In this document: piece after piece, positions 1 to 9,045 of the stretch
Layout of the letters: every line of letters begins with the position of its first letter
How positions within the stretch are numbered: the stretch's first letter is position 1
Assembly: GCA_004524515.1 (NCBI GenBank)
Contig: SDNV01000003.1
Span: 1-61,932 of the forward strand
Direction: 5' to 3'
From: Promethearchaeota archaeon
GTDB lineage: Archaea; Asgardarchaeota; Lokiarchaeia; Sigynarchaeales; SOKP01
DNA: 61,932 nt
The notes under the pieces: generated by a model
Database searches by the model: none
Seen by the model: the letters and a program-made list of their open reading frames with translations, nothing else
What the model was told of the DNA's origin: nothing
Position numbers and translations under genes: made by a program

Positions 1-217
1 AATTAAGCCTTACTAATTTTGAATTAAAATATTAATTCAAACTCTTTTTTCTTTTTTAAAATTTATTCTTGTTTTTTTTTCTAATACTATTTTTAATTTA
101 ATTTTTTTTATTTTAATATAATTTTAGATTATATTATTATTCCTATTGATGTAAATTTAAAAAATTATATCTTATTAGAGATTAGAATTATTCTATATTT
201 ACAATAAAATATATATT

Positions 218-232
218 AACAATAAAATTGTT
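218..232. promoter_or_regulatory. Inverted repeat upstream of the SIR2-TPR gene
   Basis: The half-sites AACAAT and ATTGTT are separated by AAA, 37 bases before the ATG at 269. The element ACAATAAAAT also occurs just upstream at about 201. This could be an operator or a short hairpin. Such repeats arise easily in AT-rich DNA, so confidence is low. The rest of 1-268 is AT-rich with no gene that I can see. Confidence 0.25.
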
Positions 233-268
233 ATTAATCACTAAAAACAAGACCTACAATAATCAATT

Positions 269-2626
269 ATGACCCATACAAAACTCACGTTTAAAGATCT
301 TATTGAAGATGAAGATTTAACTTTCTTAGTTGGAGCAGGATGTTCAATAGATATCCCTTCTTGCTTACCTGCAGGGAAGGCAATGATGGAAGCAATTCTT
401 AAATATATATGTGCCGAATCAGAATTAAAAAATGTTCTTAATATTAAAGAATTAAGATTCGAGCAGTTAATAGAAATTATAAGAGATCAGTTAGATCCTA
501 ACTTGAAAATAATTGATTATTATGGACTCTGCGACAAACCGAATCTCCAACATTTTTTTCTTGCGGAAATGATTAAGAAAGGTCATTTCGTTATGACTAC
601 TAATTTTGATTTTCTTATAGAATACGCGTTGAAACAATCTGGAATTCCAAAAAAAGATATTATCTCCATTATAACTAAGAGAGATTTCGAGAATTATGAT
701 AATCCTGCTGATTTATTTAACCAAGGAAAAAAGATTGTATATAAGATCCATGGCTCGACAAAAAATATTATTACGGGAGAAGATACAAAAGATTCTCTAA
801 TCACAACGATTCAGGCATTCGGTTCGGGGAAAGAAGGTGTAAGCGTATTTCAAGTAGAACCATTCAAGCGTCCTCTATTTGAAAATATTTCATTTAATCG
901 TACAATAGTAGTAATTGGATATTCTGGAAGTGATGATTTTGATGTTGTTCCAACCTTAAAAGTCTTAAAACAGATTAAAAACATAATTTGGATCGACTTT
1001 GTTTCAGAAGATAATGGAAGGGAAGAGATTTTTGAAATTGTCGAAGAAAACAATAAAAAAATAGAGAATTTTGAAAAAAGTTCGCAAATTCTTTTAGAGA
1101 TCTCTAGAATGAAAAATGCAAAGCATATATTTAAAGTAAAAGCGAATACATCGAGATTACTGAAGGAATTGTTGGAACCAACTATAGTGGTTGAAGAGGA
1201 ACAATTTTCGATAGATCTTCTCAGTTGGCTTCAAAATAATATTAGAAAACCAGATGAGTTTAGGAAATTTTCTATTCCTTATAAGATATATATTGATTTC
1301 AGTATGTATCAAGATGCTTTAAGATGTTCTAAAGCATTGCTTTCTATCGCAAATGAAAAAAACTCATTAAAATGGCAATCTATAGGTCTTAATAATATAG
1401 GAGAGATATTTAAAACATTTGGAGAATATCCTGAAGCTTTAAAATATTATCAAGAAGCACTTAAGATTGACAATCAATTAGGTAATCTTCTAGGGAAAGG
1501 TATTATACTTAACAATATAGCAGGAATCTATAGTTCACAGGGTAAATATACGGAAGCATTGAAGTTATATGAAGAATCATTAAAAATTGATGAACATATA
1601 AAGAATATTTCAGGAAGAGCTACATGTCTTAATAATATGGGTTTAATTTATAAACTTATAGGGGATTATTCTGAAGCATTAAGCTGTTATCAAGAGGCAC
1701 TTAAAATAGATGAACAAGAAGGAAATCTTTCTGGAAAAGCTGCTCGACTTAATAATATAGGTGAATTATTTTATAGACAAGGAAAAAATAATGAAGCATT
1801 AAATAAATATCAAGAAGCCCTGAAGATAGATGATCAATTGGGAAATCTATCAGGTAAGGCTGATGATTTAAATAATATTGGAGAATTATATAAGGTTCAA
1901 GGAAATTATAAAGAAGCATTAAAATACTATGGAGAATCATTACAAATTCATACTCAATTGGGAGAACCTACTGGAATAGCAATAGATCTTACAAATATTG
2001 GAGATTTATATGCATTACAAGAAGAATATGATAAAGGACTCGAGAAATTTCATGAAGCACTTAAAATCGATGAAAAAATTGGCGATCTTGCAGGTAAAGC
2101 TATTGATCTTAATAATATTGGAGGAATATATCGATTAAAAGGAAATTATTCAGAAGCCCTCAAGAATTTTCAAGAAGCATTGAAGATTAATGAACAAATA
2201 GGAGACCCTATAGAGAAAGCTACATATTTAAATAATATTGGAGAGATATACAGATTGCAAGGAGATTTTTCCAATGCTTTAAAGCTATATGAAAAAGCTT
2301 TAGCGATCGATGAAGAAATAGGAAATCTAGCTGGAAAAGCAGTACGTAATAATAATATTGGAGAAATTTATAACATTCAAAAGAAATATCCCGAAGCACT
2401 CGAGAAATACAAGGGGGCATTAAAAATAGATGAAGAATTAGGAGATTTAAATAATATTGCCATAGATCTCACGAATATCGGTTTTCTTTATGATGATCAA
2501 AAAAAGAATGATGAGGCTCTCCTAAATTTAGAAAAAGCATTACAAATTCTAATAAAACTCGGAATAGATAACACATCGCGTGCTAAAAATATCAAAAATA
2601 AAATTGAAATTTTAAAGAATAAATAA
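269..2626 (+). CDS. SIR2-like domain protein with ten C-terminal TPR repeats
   Basis: The N-terminal ~300 residues look like a SIR2-type NAD-binding domain: FLVGAGCSIDIPSCLPAG (residues 19-36), TTNFD (110-114, with Asn112 where sirtuins have the catalytic Asn), KIHGS (159-163, His161) and a late VVIGYSGSDDFD motif. I see no zinc-binding Cys quartet, which argues against a protein deacetylase and for the NADase-type SIR2 domains found in prokaryotic defence proteins. Residues ~371-770 are ten TPR repeats in exact 40-residue register. The gene stands alone, starts at ATG 269 without a clear ribosome-binding site, and is followed by a gene remnant on the other strand. A role in NAD depletion after TPR-mediated sensing is inference. 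Confidence 0.75.
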   Translation: MTHTKLTFKDLIEDEDLTFLVGAGCSIDIPSCLPAGKAMMEAILKYICAESELKNVLNIKELRFEQLIEIIRDQLDPNLKIIDYYGLCDKPNLQHFFLAEMIKKGHFVMTTNFDFLIEYALKQSGIPKKDIISIITKRDFENYDNPADLFNQGKKIVYKIHGSTKNIITGEDTKDSLITTIQAFGSGKEGVSVFQVEPFKRPLFENISFNRTIVVIGYSGSDDFDVVPTLKVLKQIKNIIWIDFVSEDNGREEIFEIVEENNKKIENFEKSSQILLEISRMKNAKHIFKVKANTSRLLKELLEPTIVVEEEQFSIDLLSWLQNNIRKPDEFRKFSIPYKIYIDFSMYQDALRCSKALLSIANEKNSLKWQSIGLNNIGEIFKTFGEYPEALKYYQEALKIDNQLGNLLGKGIILNNIAGIYSSQGKYTEALKLYEESLKIDEHIKNISGRATCLNNMGLIYKLIGDYSEALSCYQEALKIDEQEGNLSGKAARLNNIGELFYRQGKNNEALNKYQEALKIDDQLGNLSGKADDLNNIGELYKVQGNYKEALKYYGESLQIHTQLGEPTGIAIDLTNIGDLYALQEEYDKGLEKFHEALKIDEKIGDLAGKAIDLNNIGGIYRLKGNYSEALKNFQEALKINEQIGDPIEKATYLNNIGEIYRLQGDFSNALKLYEKALAIDEEIGNLAGKAVRNNNIGEIYNIQKKYPEALEKYKGALKIDEELGDLNNIAIDLTNIGFLYDDQKKNDEALLNLEKALQILIKLGIDNTSRAKNIKNKIEILKNK
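1379..2578 (+). repeat. Ten in-frame 120-bp repeats encoding TPRs
   Basis: Each unit encodes 40 residues around the core LNNIGEIY...G.Y.EAL..YQEALKIDEQ.GNL.GKA. There are no gaps or insertions between units. The DNA copies are diverged at synonymous sites, so this is an old protein repeat, not a recent DNA amplification. Confidence 0.85.
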
Positions 2627-2645
2627 AAATTAGAATTTTCATTCT

Positions 2646-3083
2646 CTAAACTTGATAATTTTTAATTTTTTCAGGATAATAAAAATTAAAGGGCATTTCT
2701 TTTGAACCATTATTTTCTTCATCATCCCTTCCTGCTTCAAACCTAACTATAATCTGAATTAAATATCGATTATGGGAGGTATTATCTTCTGATGGAGTAC
2801 AATTATATATAGTAATATAAATATTATATATCCCTTTTTTTTGAGAAAACCATAAATCCGAATCCAAAGTTAATTCTTGACCAGGAACTATATTTAATAT
2901 AGTATTTAATAGCCCTATTCGAGAGCCATCAGAATTTGGATGTGTATATGAAAATTCTATTTTGGCTGAAGTTAACGTTTTATCACCCTGACTTTTAATA
3001 ATAGTAGTAATTTTACGGATTAAATTCTGTTCCTGAATCTCTTTTAAATTTAAAAAAAATTGGGAATTATTTTTTTTATCGAA
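2646..3083 (-). pseudogene. 5'-truncated remnant of a beta-rich (possibly secreted) protein
   Basis: The frame is open from 3083 to the stop at 2646 (about 145 codons) but has no ATG or GTG near its start. The only standard alternative start is a TTG at 2867, which would cut a continuous domain in half. The translation is rich in beta-type segments with Thr/Asn/Gly, for example TSAKIEFSYTHPNSDGSR and IYNIYITIYNC, like extracellular Ig-like domains. A stop (TAA at 3084-3086) directly precedes the frame. The simplest reading is that the N-terminal part, presumably with its signal peptide, was lost. A short gene with an ATT or TTG start is the alternative. I do not recognise the family. Confidence 0.45.
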
Positions 3084-3121
3084 TTATCGTTTTCTTGTTA
3101 AAATAGTTGAGATTAAGTTAG

Positions 3122-3700
3122 CTATTTTATAGAAGTCAGAAGAAAAATACTCTGAAAAATTAGTATAATCATTTGAACTAATGGAGATAAAAACCAAAAA
3201 ATAAGAATCACGACGACTACCGCCATTGTATAAGAAAATAATACATCTGATAAAAAATGAGCTCCCAGAAAAACACGAGATGTTCCTACCATAATACCTA
3301 AAAAAAGCATGGCAATAAACCAAAAAAAATCATCGAAGTAAAATGCTAGAACTAGTCCAAACGAAGTGGCTATAAAAGTATGACCACTGGGAAAGGAGAA
3401 TTTTCTTTTAGAAATTAAAGATTCCACATTATCACACTTTTGTTGGGGGCGAGGTCTTTTTATAATTAGTTTTAAAGGAGCCACAATAAAAACATAACTC
3501 ATAGTTATAATCATAAATAATGCGGGAACCAGAAAATTTCCCAGGAAAAAAAAAATGATGGCCAGAATTAGCCAAAAATAAGGCAACCCAAAAAAACTCC
3601 ATATTTTCCAAAAATGACCGAAAAGCTTACCTCTTCGTTTTTGTGCTTTGCTAACTATTTTACATTCAAGAGAGCTTGAGTTGTTTTCTGCTTGAATCAT
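3122..3700 (-). CDS. PAP2-family membrane phosphatase
   Basis: All three type-2 phosphatidic acid phosphatase signatures are present in order and correctly spaced: KX6RP (Lys77 to Arg84-Pro85), PSGH (104-107) and SRX5HX3D (Ser141-Arg142, His148, Asp152). Five to six hydrophobic segments surround them, and 192 residues is normal for the family. It would dephosphorylate a lipid phosphate such as phosphatidate or polyprenyl diphosphate on the outer membrane face. It starts 15 bases after the U32 gene ends and is probably co-transcribed with it. The lipid substrate cannot be told from sequence. Confidence 0.88.
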   Translation of the reverse strand: MIQAENNSSSLECKIVSKAQKRRGKLFGHFWKIWSFFGLPYFWLILAIIFFFLGNFLVPALFMIITMSYVFIVAPLKLIIKRPRPQQKCDNVESLISKRKFSFPSGHTFIATSFGLVLAFYFDDFFWFIAMLFLGIMVGTSRVFLGAHFLSDVLFSYTMAVVVVILIFWFLSPLVQMIILIFQSIFLLTSIK

Positions 3701-3715
3701 AACGATATTTTCTTA

Positions 3716-4954
3716 TTATAATTGTGATTCCAATTTGAACACTTTATCGTTTTTTTTCACGGGTTTGTCAACTAAAATTCCAACAGCTGGTTTTTTTCCT
3801 TTTGAGACTATAGGGGTTTCAGTCAGATTTTTTTTTTGCTTAATTTGGATAGATGTGATTTTTTGGTGGAGATATGTGTCAGTGTTAGTTCCTATTATAT
3901 AGATCTCATCATTTAGTTTCAATTTTCCAGAGGTTAAAAGAATTTTTGCTGCTTTTTTCTCCGGATAATAAGATAATACCTTCCCAATTTCTTTTTTTCG
4001 AAAATTGGACACATTTCCTTCTCTTTTTCTTTCAATTTCGCTTCCTTTAGGTAACCCGAAATAAAATCCTGTGGAAAAACCGCGATTATATACCTTTTTC
4101 AGGCGATTAAGCCATTCATGCACTTTTTCTGGAGTGAATGAATGATCATAATATGCATCAATCGCCTCACGATAGCATGAGGTAGCTTCTTCAATATATA
4201 TTGGACCTCTCATTCGACCCTCAATTTTAAACGCATCAATATTCGCCTCAATTAATGTTGGAATATGTTCAATCATGCAAAGATCCTTCGCATTTATGAA
4301 AAACACGCCATCATAAAGGAATTCATTAGTTTGATCATCATATACTCTCCAGCTTCTACGGCAGGGTTGAACACATTTCCCTCGATTTGCAGAATAATCT
4401 TGGGAACCGCACACTTCAGCAGAAAAGTAGCATCTCCCTGAAATTGAAGTACATTGAGCCCCGTGAATAAAAGTTTCAATTTGGCTTTTTTCTAATTTGG
4501 TTTTAATCTCTTTAATTTGTTCTAAAGATAATTCCCGAGCCAATATTAATCTTTCCGCTCCTAAAGACTCGTAAAATCTTGCAGAATAGGAATTCGAGAT
4601 ACTTGCTTGGGTTGAGATATGAAACTTTAATCCGTTCTGTTTTGCTGATTCGATTGCCCCAATATCATGTAGGATAACGGCATCTATCTCCGCTTCCACT
4701 GCTTTATCCATGATATTATGTAATAGGGAAAATTCATTTTCATAGATTATGATATTAGTGGTTAAATATGCTTTTATGTTATTATCGTGGCAAATTCTTA
4801 CAATATTATTCAAATCTTCAAGTTTAAAGTTATCACTATACATTCGCATATTTAACGACTCCACACCAAAATAAACTGCATCGGTATTGGATAAAACGGC
4901 GTTTAAGGACGTATAATTTTTTAAAGGAGCCATTAATTCCACTTTTTTATGCAT
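3716..4954 (-). CDS. Peptidase U32-family protein (TrhP/RlhA-like)
   Basis: The start MHKKVELMAPLKNYTSLNAV and the signature HGAQCTSISGRCYFS...RGKCVQPCR (Cys168, 175, 194 and 198) identify the U32 family. Despite the peptidase name, the bacterial members TrhP (YegQ) and RlhA make hydroxylated pyrimidines in tRNA or rRNA, using prephenate and probably an iron-sulfur centre held by these cysteines. The length of 412 residues fits a TIM-barrel core plus a small C-terminal beta-barrel (~310-412). An RNA-modification role is the best guess; the exact target is unknown. Confidence 0.8.
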   Translation of the reverse strand: MHKKVELMAPLKNYTSLNAVLSNTDAVYFGVESLNMRMYSDNFKLEDLNNIVRICHDNNIKAYLTTNIIIYENEFSLLHNIMDKAVEAEIDAVILHDIGAIESAKQNGLKFHISTQASISNSYSARFYESLGAERLILARELSLEQIKEIKTKLEKSQIETFIHGAQCTSISGRCYFSAEVCGSQDYSANRGKCVQPCRRSWRVYDDQTNEFLYDGVFFINAKDLCMIEHIPTLIEANIDAFKIEGRMRGPIYIEEATSCYREAIDAYYDHSFTPEKVHEWLNRLKKVYNRGFSTGFYFGLPKGSEIERKREGNVSNFRKKEIGKVLSYYPEKKAAKILLTSGKLKLNDEIYIIGTNTDTYLHQKITSIQIKQKKNLTETPIVSKGKKPAVGILVDKPVKKNDKVFKLESQL

Positions 4955-5132
4955 GACTAGTCTCAGTGTAAAGGTTAATTTATTCTAATTTATTATAAAT
5001 GAATAGTTGAAATCAAATTATTTTAAGCTGATTTAATATAATAATTCTATTCTTAATTTTTTATGATTTTTTTGAAAAAAATGAAAAAATTAAAAGAAAA
5101 AAAATTTGGGTTGTAACAAACCGTCTATCCTA

Positions 5133-6797
5133 TTAAAAAGTGGCAAACCAGATGTAAAATAGTACTAAGCCTACTATAAAAGCCAAGACTGCCCAGAAAT
5201 AAGTCATATGTTTCGCATAATTTCGAAATCTTCTTCCTGTTTCTGTTTCTATAGTGTCAACTTGTAAATAGGGGCTTGGACCCCGACGATACCATCCTTT
5301 AATTCTCACATATTGACCGACTAATTTTTTCACTCGCACTATTGCGAAAAAGAAATCTATGATACTCCAGCCAAATCGGTAATCAATATACATAAGTCCG
5401 GTGTTGTCTTGTAAATATAAATCTTCTCCGAAATAATATCCTGGCATCCCTCTACCAATCACTCTTCCTTCCATCAGAGTCGGAATGGTGCGTATTGGAC
5501 TTACCTTTATGTTTGTCACAAGATCTAAAACGTTTTGCGGTTCAAATCCGCTCTTATACATGAATTTAGTTTTAACTAAGACCCCAAAACCTATTAGATA
5601 AAATCCTATTGCCCAAAATAGTAATAGATTTGAAAGCGTGAGTGTGTTTACAAGAACAGTGATGAGACCTGCAGCTCCAAAAATCCACGTTATCGTTAAA
5701 CCAATTAACGCTATGAAGATTAATATTGGTAAGAATTTTACAGCGACATCTACTAAAAATTCATCCATCATCGATTTACCTGCCTGTTCCTCTTTTATTT
5801 TTCTTGCATTCGAGAAGTCAATTTCTGGTATAATCCCATATTCTTCACATTGTCCATTTAATCTCTTGATTCTTTTTGCAGGTAATGGATGAGTGCTAAA
5901 AATTTGATAATATCTAGCCCAAGGATTGAAAATGTCCCAGCTAGCGGCTGCCTGAATAGATTGCTTAGAATATTTCCCTGTGCCACTCATAGTAGTAGCA
6001 GCAAACGCTCTGGCGCCATTTGGGTCAAAAATTCCTAGACCTCGTAGGGCCCTTACCGCTGATTTTTGCTTTTCTTCATAAGTAGTATCTAATAACAATC
6101 CGTATGCAATTTTTACGAGAGCTGTAGATAAGGCATTTGGATTCTCAGTGAGCTCTCCCGCATGTTCATCTGCATAGTATTCCCTTATTCGACTGACAAC
6201 TAAAGATATCAAGTATCCGATGAAATATGCAATATAAGATAAAACAGCAATTGCAAGTAAAGCTAATCTTATCATAGCTCCTTCTTTATTTCTCGTTCCT
6301 GCAAACCAGCTGGAAAAGTAAGCCCATCTTGCGATAGTTAATAATACTAATGGAACAGCAAAAACCAAGGTCATTAAGATAAAATCATTATGAACTACAT
6401 GACCTAATTCATGGCTTACAACCGCTTTTTGCTCATTTTCGTTTAAGTATTGTAATATTCCCGTGGTAATTACTATTCTTGCACTATTTTTTGTCCATCC
6501 GAAGGTAAATGCATTGGGATTTCCATCCCGAATAATTCCCATACGAGGAGTCTTGATACCTCTAATAGCGACCACTTTATCCACAGCCTCCGCAAGATGC
6601 GGAAATTGAGCTCTAAATTGATCATAAGGAATCCATTCTATATTATATATCCAATTGATTAATATTGGAGAGATTAGATACTGGAAAAGAATAAGAACCA
6701 AGGTAAAACCAATCATTAACCATAAAGACCAGTTATACCAGATACCAATTGCAAAAACAATAGCATATATGAGTCCAAATAGTGCCACAATAGCCAA
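5133..6797 (-). CDS. htpX: M48-family membrane zinc protease, HtpX-like
   Basis: The zinc site is complete: HELGH at 129-133, and the third ligand Glu206 in SRIREYYADEHAG. Two N-terminal and two central membrane segments match HtpX, a membrane-protein quality-control endopeptidase. At 554 residues it is much longer than bacterial HtpX (~290). The extra C-terminal part has two more membrane segments (~350-420), a small beta-rich domain (~440-520) and a final helix (~530-552). The TTG at 6797 is the conventional start. A good Shine-Dalgarno (AAGGTGA, about 6827-6833) lies upstream of an in-frame ATA at 6819-6821, which would give the N-terminus (M)GLRLSSTLAIV, so the true start may be 24 bases earlier. 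Confidence 0.87.
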   Translation of the reverse strand: MAIVALFGLIYAIVFAIGIWYNWSLWLMIGFTLVLILFQYLISPILINWIYNIEWIPYDQFRAQFPHLAEAVDKVVAIRGIKTPRMGIIRDGNPNAFTFGWTKNSARIVITTGILQYLNENEQKAVVSHELGHVVHNDFILMTLVFAVPLVLLTIARWAYFSSWFAGTRNKEGAMIRLALLAIAVLSYIAYFIGYLISLVVSRIREYYADEHAGELTENPNALSTALVKIAYGLLLDTTYEEKQKSAVRALRGLGIFDPNGARAFAATTMSGTGKYSKQSIQAAASWDIFNPWARYYQIFSTHPLPAKRIKRLNGQCEEYGIIPEIDFSNARKIKEEQAGKSMMDEFLVDVAVKFLPILIFIALIGLTITWIFGAAGLITVLVNTLTLSNLLLFWAIGFYLIGFGVLVKTKFMYKSGFEPQNVLDLVTNIKVSPIRTIPTLMEGRVIGRGMPGYYFGEDLYLQDNTGLMYIDYRFGWSIIDFFFAIVRVKKLVGQYVRIKGWYRRGPSPYLQVDTIETETGRRFRNYAKHMTYFWAVLAFIVGLVLFYIWFATF

Positions 6798-7105
6798 AGT
6801 TGAACTTAATCTCAGACCTATATTTTTTCACCTTCTATTTTTTAAATTTTGTAAAGTTTTTTTCTAAAAATCAAAAAATACTTTCTAAGGAATATTATCT
6901 CGTATTAAAATTATATTTTTTGGTCTTCTAAAAAATAAGTTCTTTATATTGTGTTGATAATACTTAGAAATATGATAGATCTTAGAGAAATACAATTAGC
7001 AAAATTTGTACAAAGAATTAAAACATAGTATTTTTATTATTTATTTAAAAATAAACCCCGACAAAAAATATTTTTTATTTTTTTGTAACAAAAGTGACCG
7101 GATTG

Positions 7106-7744
7106 ATGAATACCGAAAAAGAACGACTTATTGATGCTACCAATAATTTAGTGACCCAGCAATTTTATAAAGAGGGGCAGGATATTATTATTGGCAGAAC
7201 CCCAGAGATTAAAGTTAAAATTAGCAATTCAGGTCAAATTATTAAGAAATTTAAAGATTTATTCAATGAAAATCTAAAATATTTTTTAGAGGGAAACTAT
7301 AAGAAATTTCTTCTTCCCTTTAAAAAAATTAAGGGTATTAACGAAGAAAATATAAGGCAAATTCATGAAGAATTACAACATAAACTAAAAAATTTTAAGG
7401 ACGAAAATTCAGAAACAGGTAATATAATATTATATACCTTAGTTTTAAGTTCCTTAATCTCAAGAATCAGAGACATTCATTTTAATGACTCTATCGAAGA
7501 AATCAAAAAGAGAATTAGTAAAAAACATGCATTAAAATCTTCAGGTGTTCGTAAAGAACAAGTTCAATTGGCATTGGATAATCTTTTTATGCGAAATAAT
7601 GAGAATATTTCAATCCTATATAATATTTCTTATTTAAATGCTCTTGCCGAATCTTTCAATTATAAAAAGGTAGCTCATATCTGCAAAATTCAGAAGAGCA
7701 AATTCATTAATCGTATTGTTCAATTAGTGCAAGATTCGGTATAG
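7106..7744 (+). CDS. Uncharacterised helical protein
   Basis: This is about 212 residues, charged, with long predicted helices and no membrane segment, Cys pairs or catalytic motif that I recognise. ATG 7106 is chosen because a weak AAGTGA lies just upstream; the in-frame GTG at 7094 is an alternative. The C-terminal third (AHICKIQKSKFINRIVQLVQ) could be a DNA-binding helix pair, but this is weak. Its upstream spacer is about 300 bases. The neighbours are a protease gene on the opposite strand and a longin-like gene facing it, so there is no operon context. Confidence 0.6.
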   Translation: MNTEKERLIDATNNLVTQQFYKEGQDIIIGRTPEIKVKISNSGQIIKKFKDLFNENLKYFLEGNYKKFLLPFKKIKGINEENIRQIHEELQHKLKNFKDENSETGNIILYTLVLSSLISRIRDIHFNDSIEEIKKRISKKHALKSSGVRKEQVQLALDNLFMRNNENISILYNISYLNALAESFNYKKVAHICKIQKSKFINRIVQLVQDSV

Positions 7745-7806
7745 AATATACTATTTTGAGTGAAAGAATATTTTGTATTATTATTAATTTAGTTCAAGTT
7801 GCATTA

Positions 7807-8760
7807 TCATTTCAAATAAACATTTATATCATCTTTCATGGCCAGAATCTCTGAAATTACCTGAGAGAGTTCATCTACAGGAATTTGTTCTTTATCAATT
7901 AATTTTTTAGCAAGCAGTTGATATTTTTTATAGGTTTCTGAATCTGTTACATTCTTAAGTTTCGAACTAAAAGAATAAAGATTTAAATAGGTTTCTTTAT
8001 AATCCCCATCCTTAAGGGATTTACTGCCTAAGTTATCGAGAGTGTAACTAAGCGATTCTTTGCTTCTTTCCAAATAATAAGCTAGTTTTAATTTTCGATC
8101 ACTAATCTCATCTTTAATTATTTTGGCATCTTTTTGATATTTTATAAAATCCTTGTCATCCTTAAGCTTTTCTGAGATTTCAATTAATTTTTCAGCTAAA
8201 ATTAATTTCTTATGAAAATTTTCGGTAGTTAACAATTTTTTTTGTAAAATTTCTTTTTCAGCGATTAAATTTTGTTTAATTTCTGCTGATAAATCTTTTT
8301 TATGAGCCCAAATAGATTTTAATACTACGTTTTGTTTTTCAGTTAATGATGTTCCTTCAACTAATTTTTTTTTGGAGAGAATCAGTTCTGTTAATGGCTG
8401 ATCCAATATTTTAAATGTTTTTACACTCTGATCCCAACTAATAAATAACTCCTTATAGTTTAAAATCACCTTAACAATTTTAGGGATTAATTTATTAATC
8501 GTTTTGTTATCTTCCTTATCAGCAATAATCACAAGATCAGACTTAATCTCAGGGATTAATGTGATTAAGACTAAATAATCCCCTAATTCAATATTTTTTA
8601 ATTCCTTAGAACCGCTAAGAACCATTTCGGATATAAATGATTTTAAAGCTGAAAAAAACGCGGAAAACATTTCAAGTTTGCCATCACTCACATCTTGAAA
8701 GTTTTTATCGTACAGTAAGAGTCCCGATTTACTCTGATATAGAAATAAAGAATAGATCAT
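7807..8760 (-). CDS. Longin/roadblock-like N-terminal domain protein with helical C-terminus
   Basis: Residues 1-~110 follow the pattern of longin-type domains: a first strand IYSLFLYQSKSGLLLYDKNF, a long helix (MFSAFFSALKSFISEMV), then strands YLVLITLIPEIKSDLVIIAD and a closing helix. Longin and roadblock proteins are greatly expanded in Asgard archaea, where they are thought to regulate small GTPases. Residues ~140-317 are almost entirely helical and Lys/Glu rich, with coiled-coil character at ~160-240. The assignment rests on pattern only, so a structure prediction is needed. The gene is alone on this strand. Confidence 0.5.
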   Translation of the reverse strand: MIYSLFLYQSKSGLLLYDKNFQDVSDGKLEMFSAFFSALKSFISEMVLSGSKELKNIELGDYLVLITLIPEIKSDLVIIADKEDNKTINKLIPKIVKVILNYKELFISWDQSVKTFKILDQPLTELILSKKKLVEGTSLTEKQNVVLKSIWAHKKDLSAEIKQNLIAEKEILQKKLLTTENFHKKLILAEKLIEISEKLKDDKDFIKYQKDAKIIKDEISDRKLKLAYYLERSKESLSYTLDNLGSKSLKDGDYKETYLNLYSFSSKLKNVTDSETYKKYQLLAKKLIDKEQIPVDELSQVISEILAMKDDINVYLK

Positions 8761-9045
8761 ATCAATCCAACGTTTTAGACGCTAAATATTTTAATTAAGT
8801 TATCAACATCTATATTATTTCTAAAAATTAATGCTAATTTACCTTTAAGTAATTATGGAATAAAATAAAATTTTTAATTAAAATATAACCAATAATCTTT
8901 TTTTTAAAATCCATATTCTTAAAAGATTTAGTTTCATAATTGAGCTATAGATTTTATTTGTTTTTCGGTATTATATCGTGATAGATTTAAAATATTTAAA
9001 GAATTTATGTTATCTAATGAGTTATTTCATGAATAGGTGATTAAT

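Noticed and set aside
269..1168. Protein deacetylase of sirtuin type
   Set aside because: No zinc-binding Cys quartet and a defence-type domain fusion; the NADase-type SIR2 reading fits better.
1379..2578. Direct repeats resembling a CRISPR or satellite array
   Set aside because: They are in-frame 120-bp units encoding TPRs with synonymous divergence and no spacer pattern.
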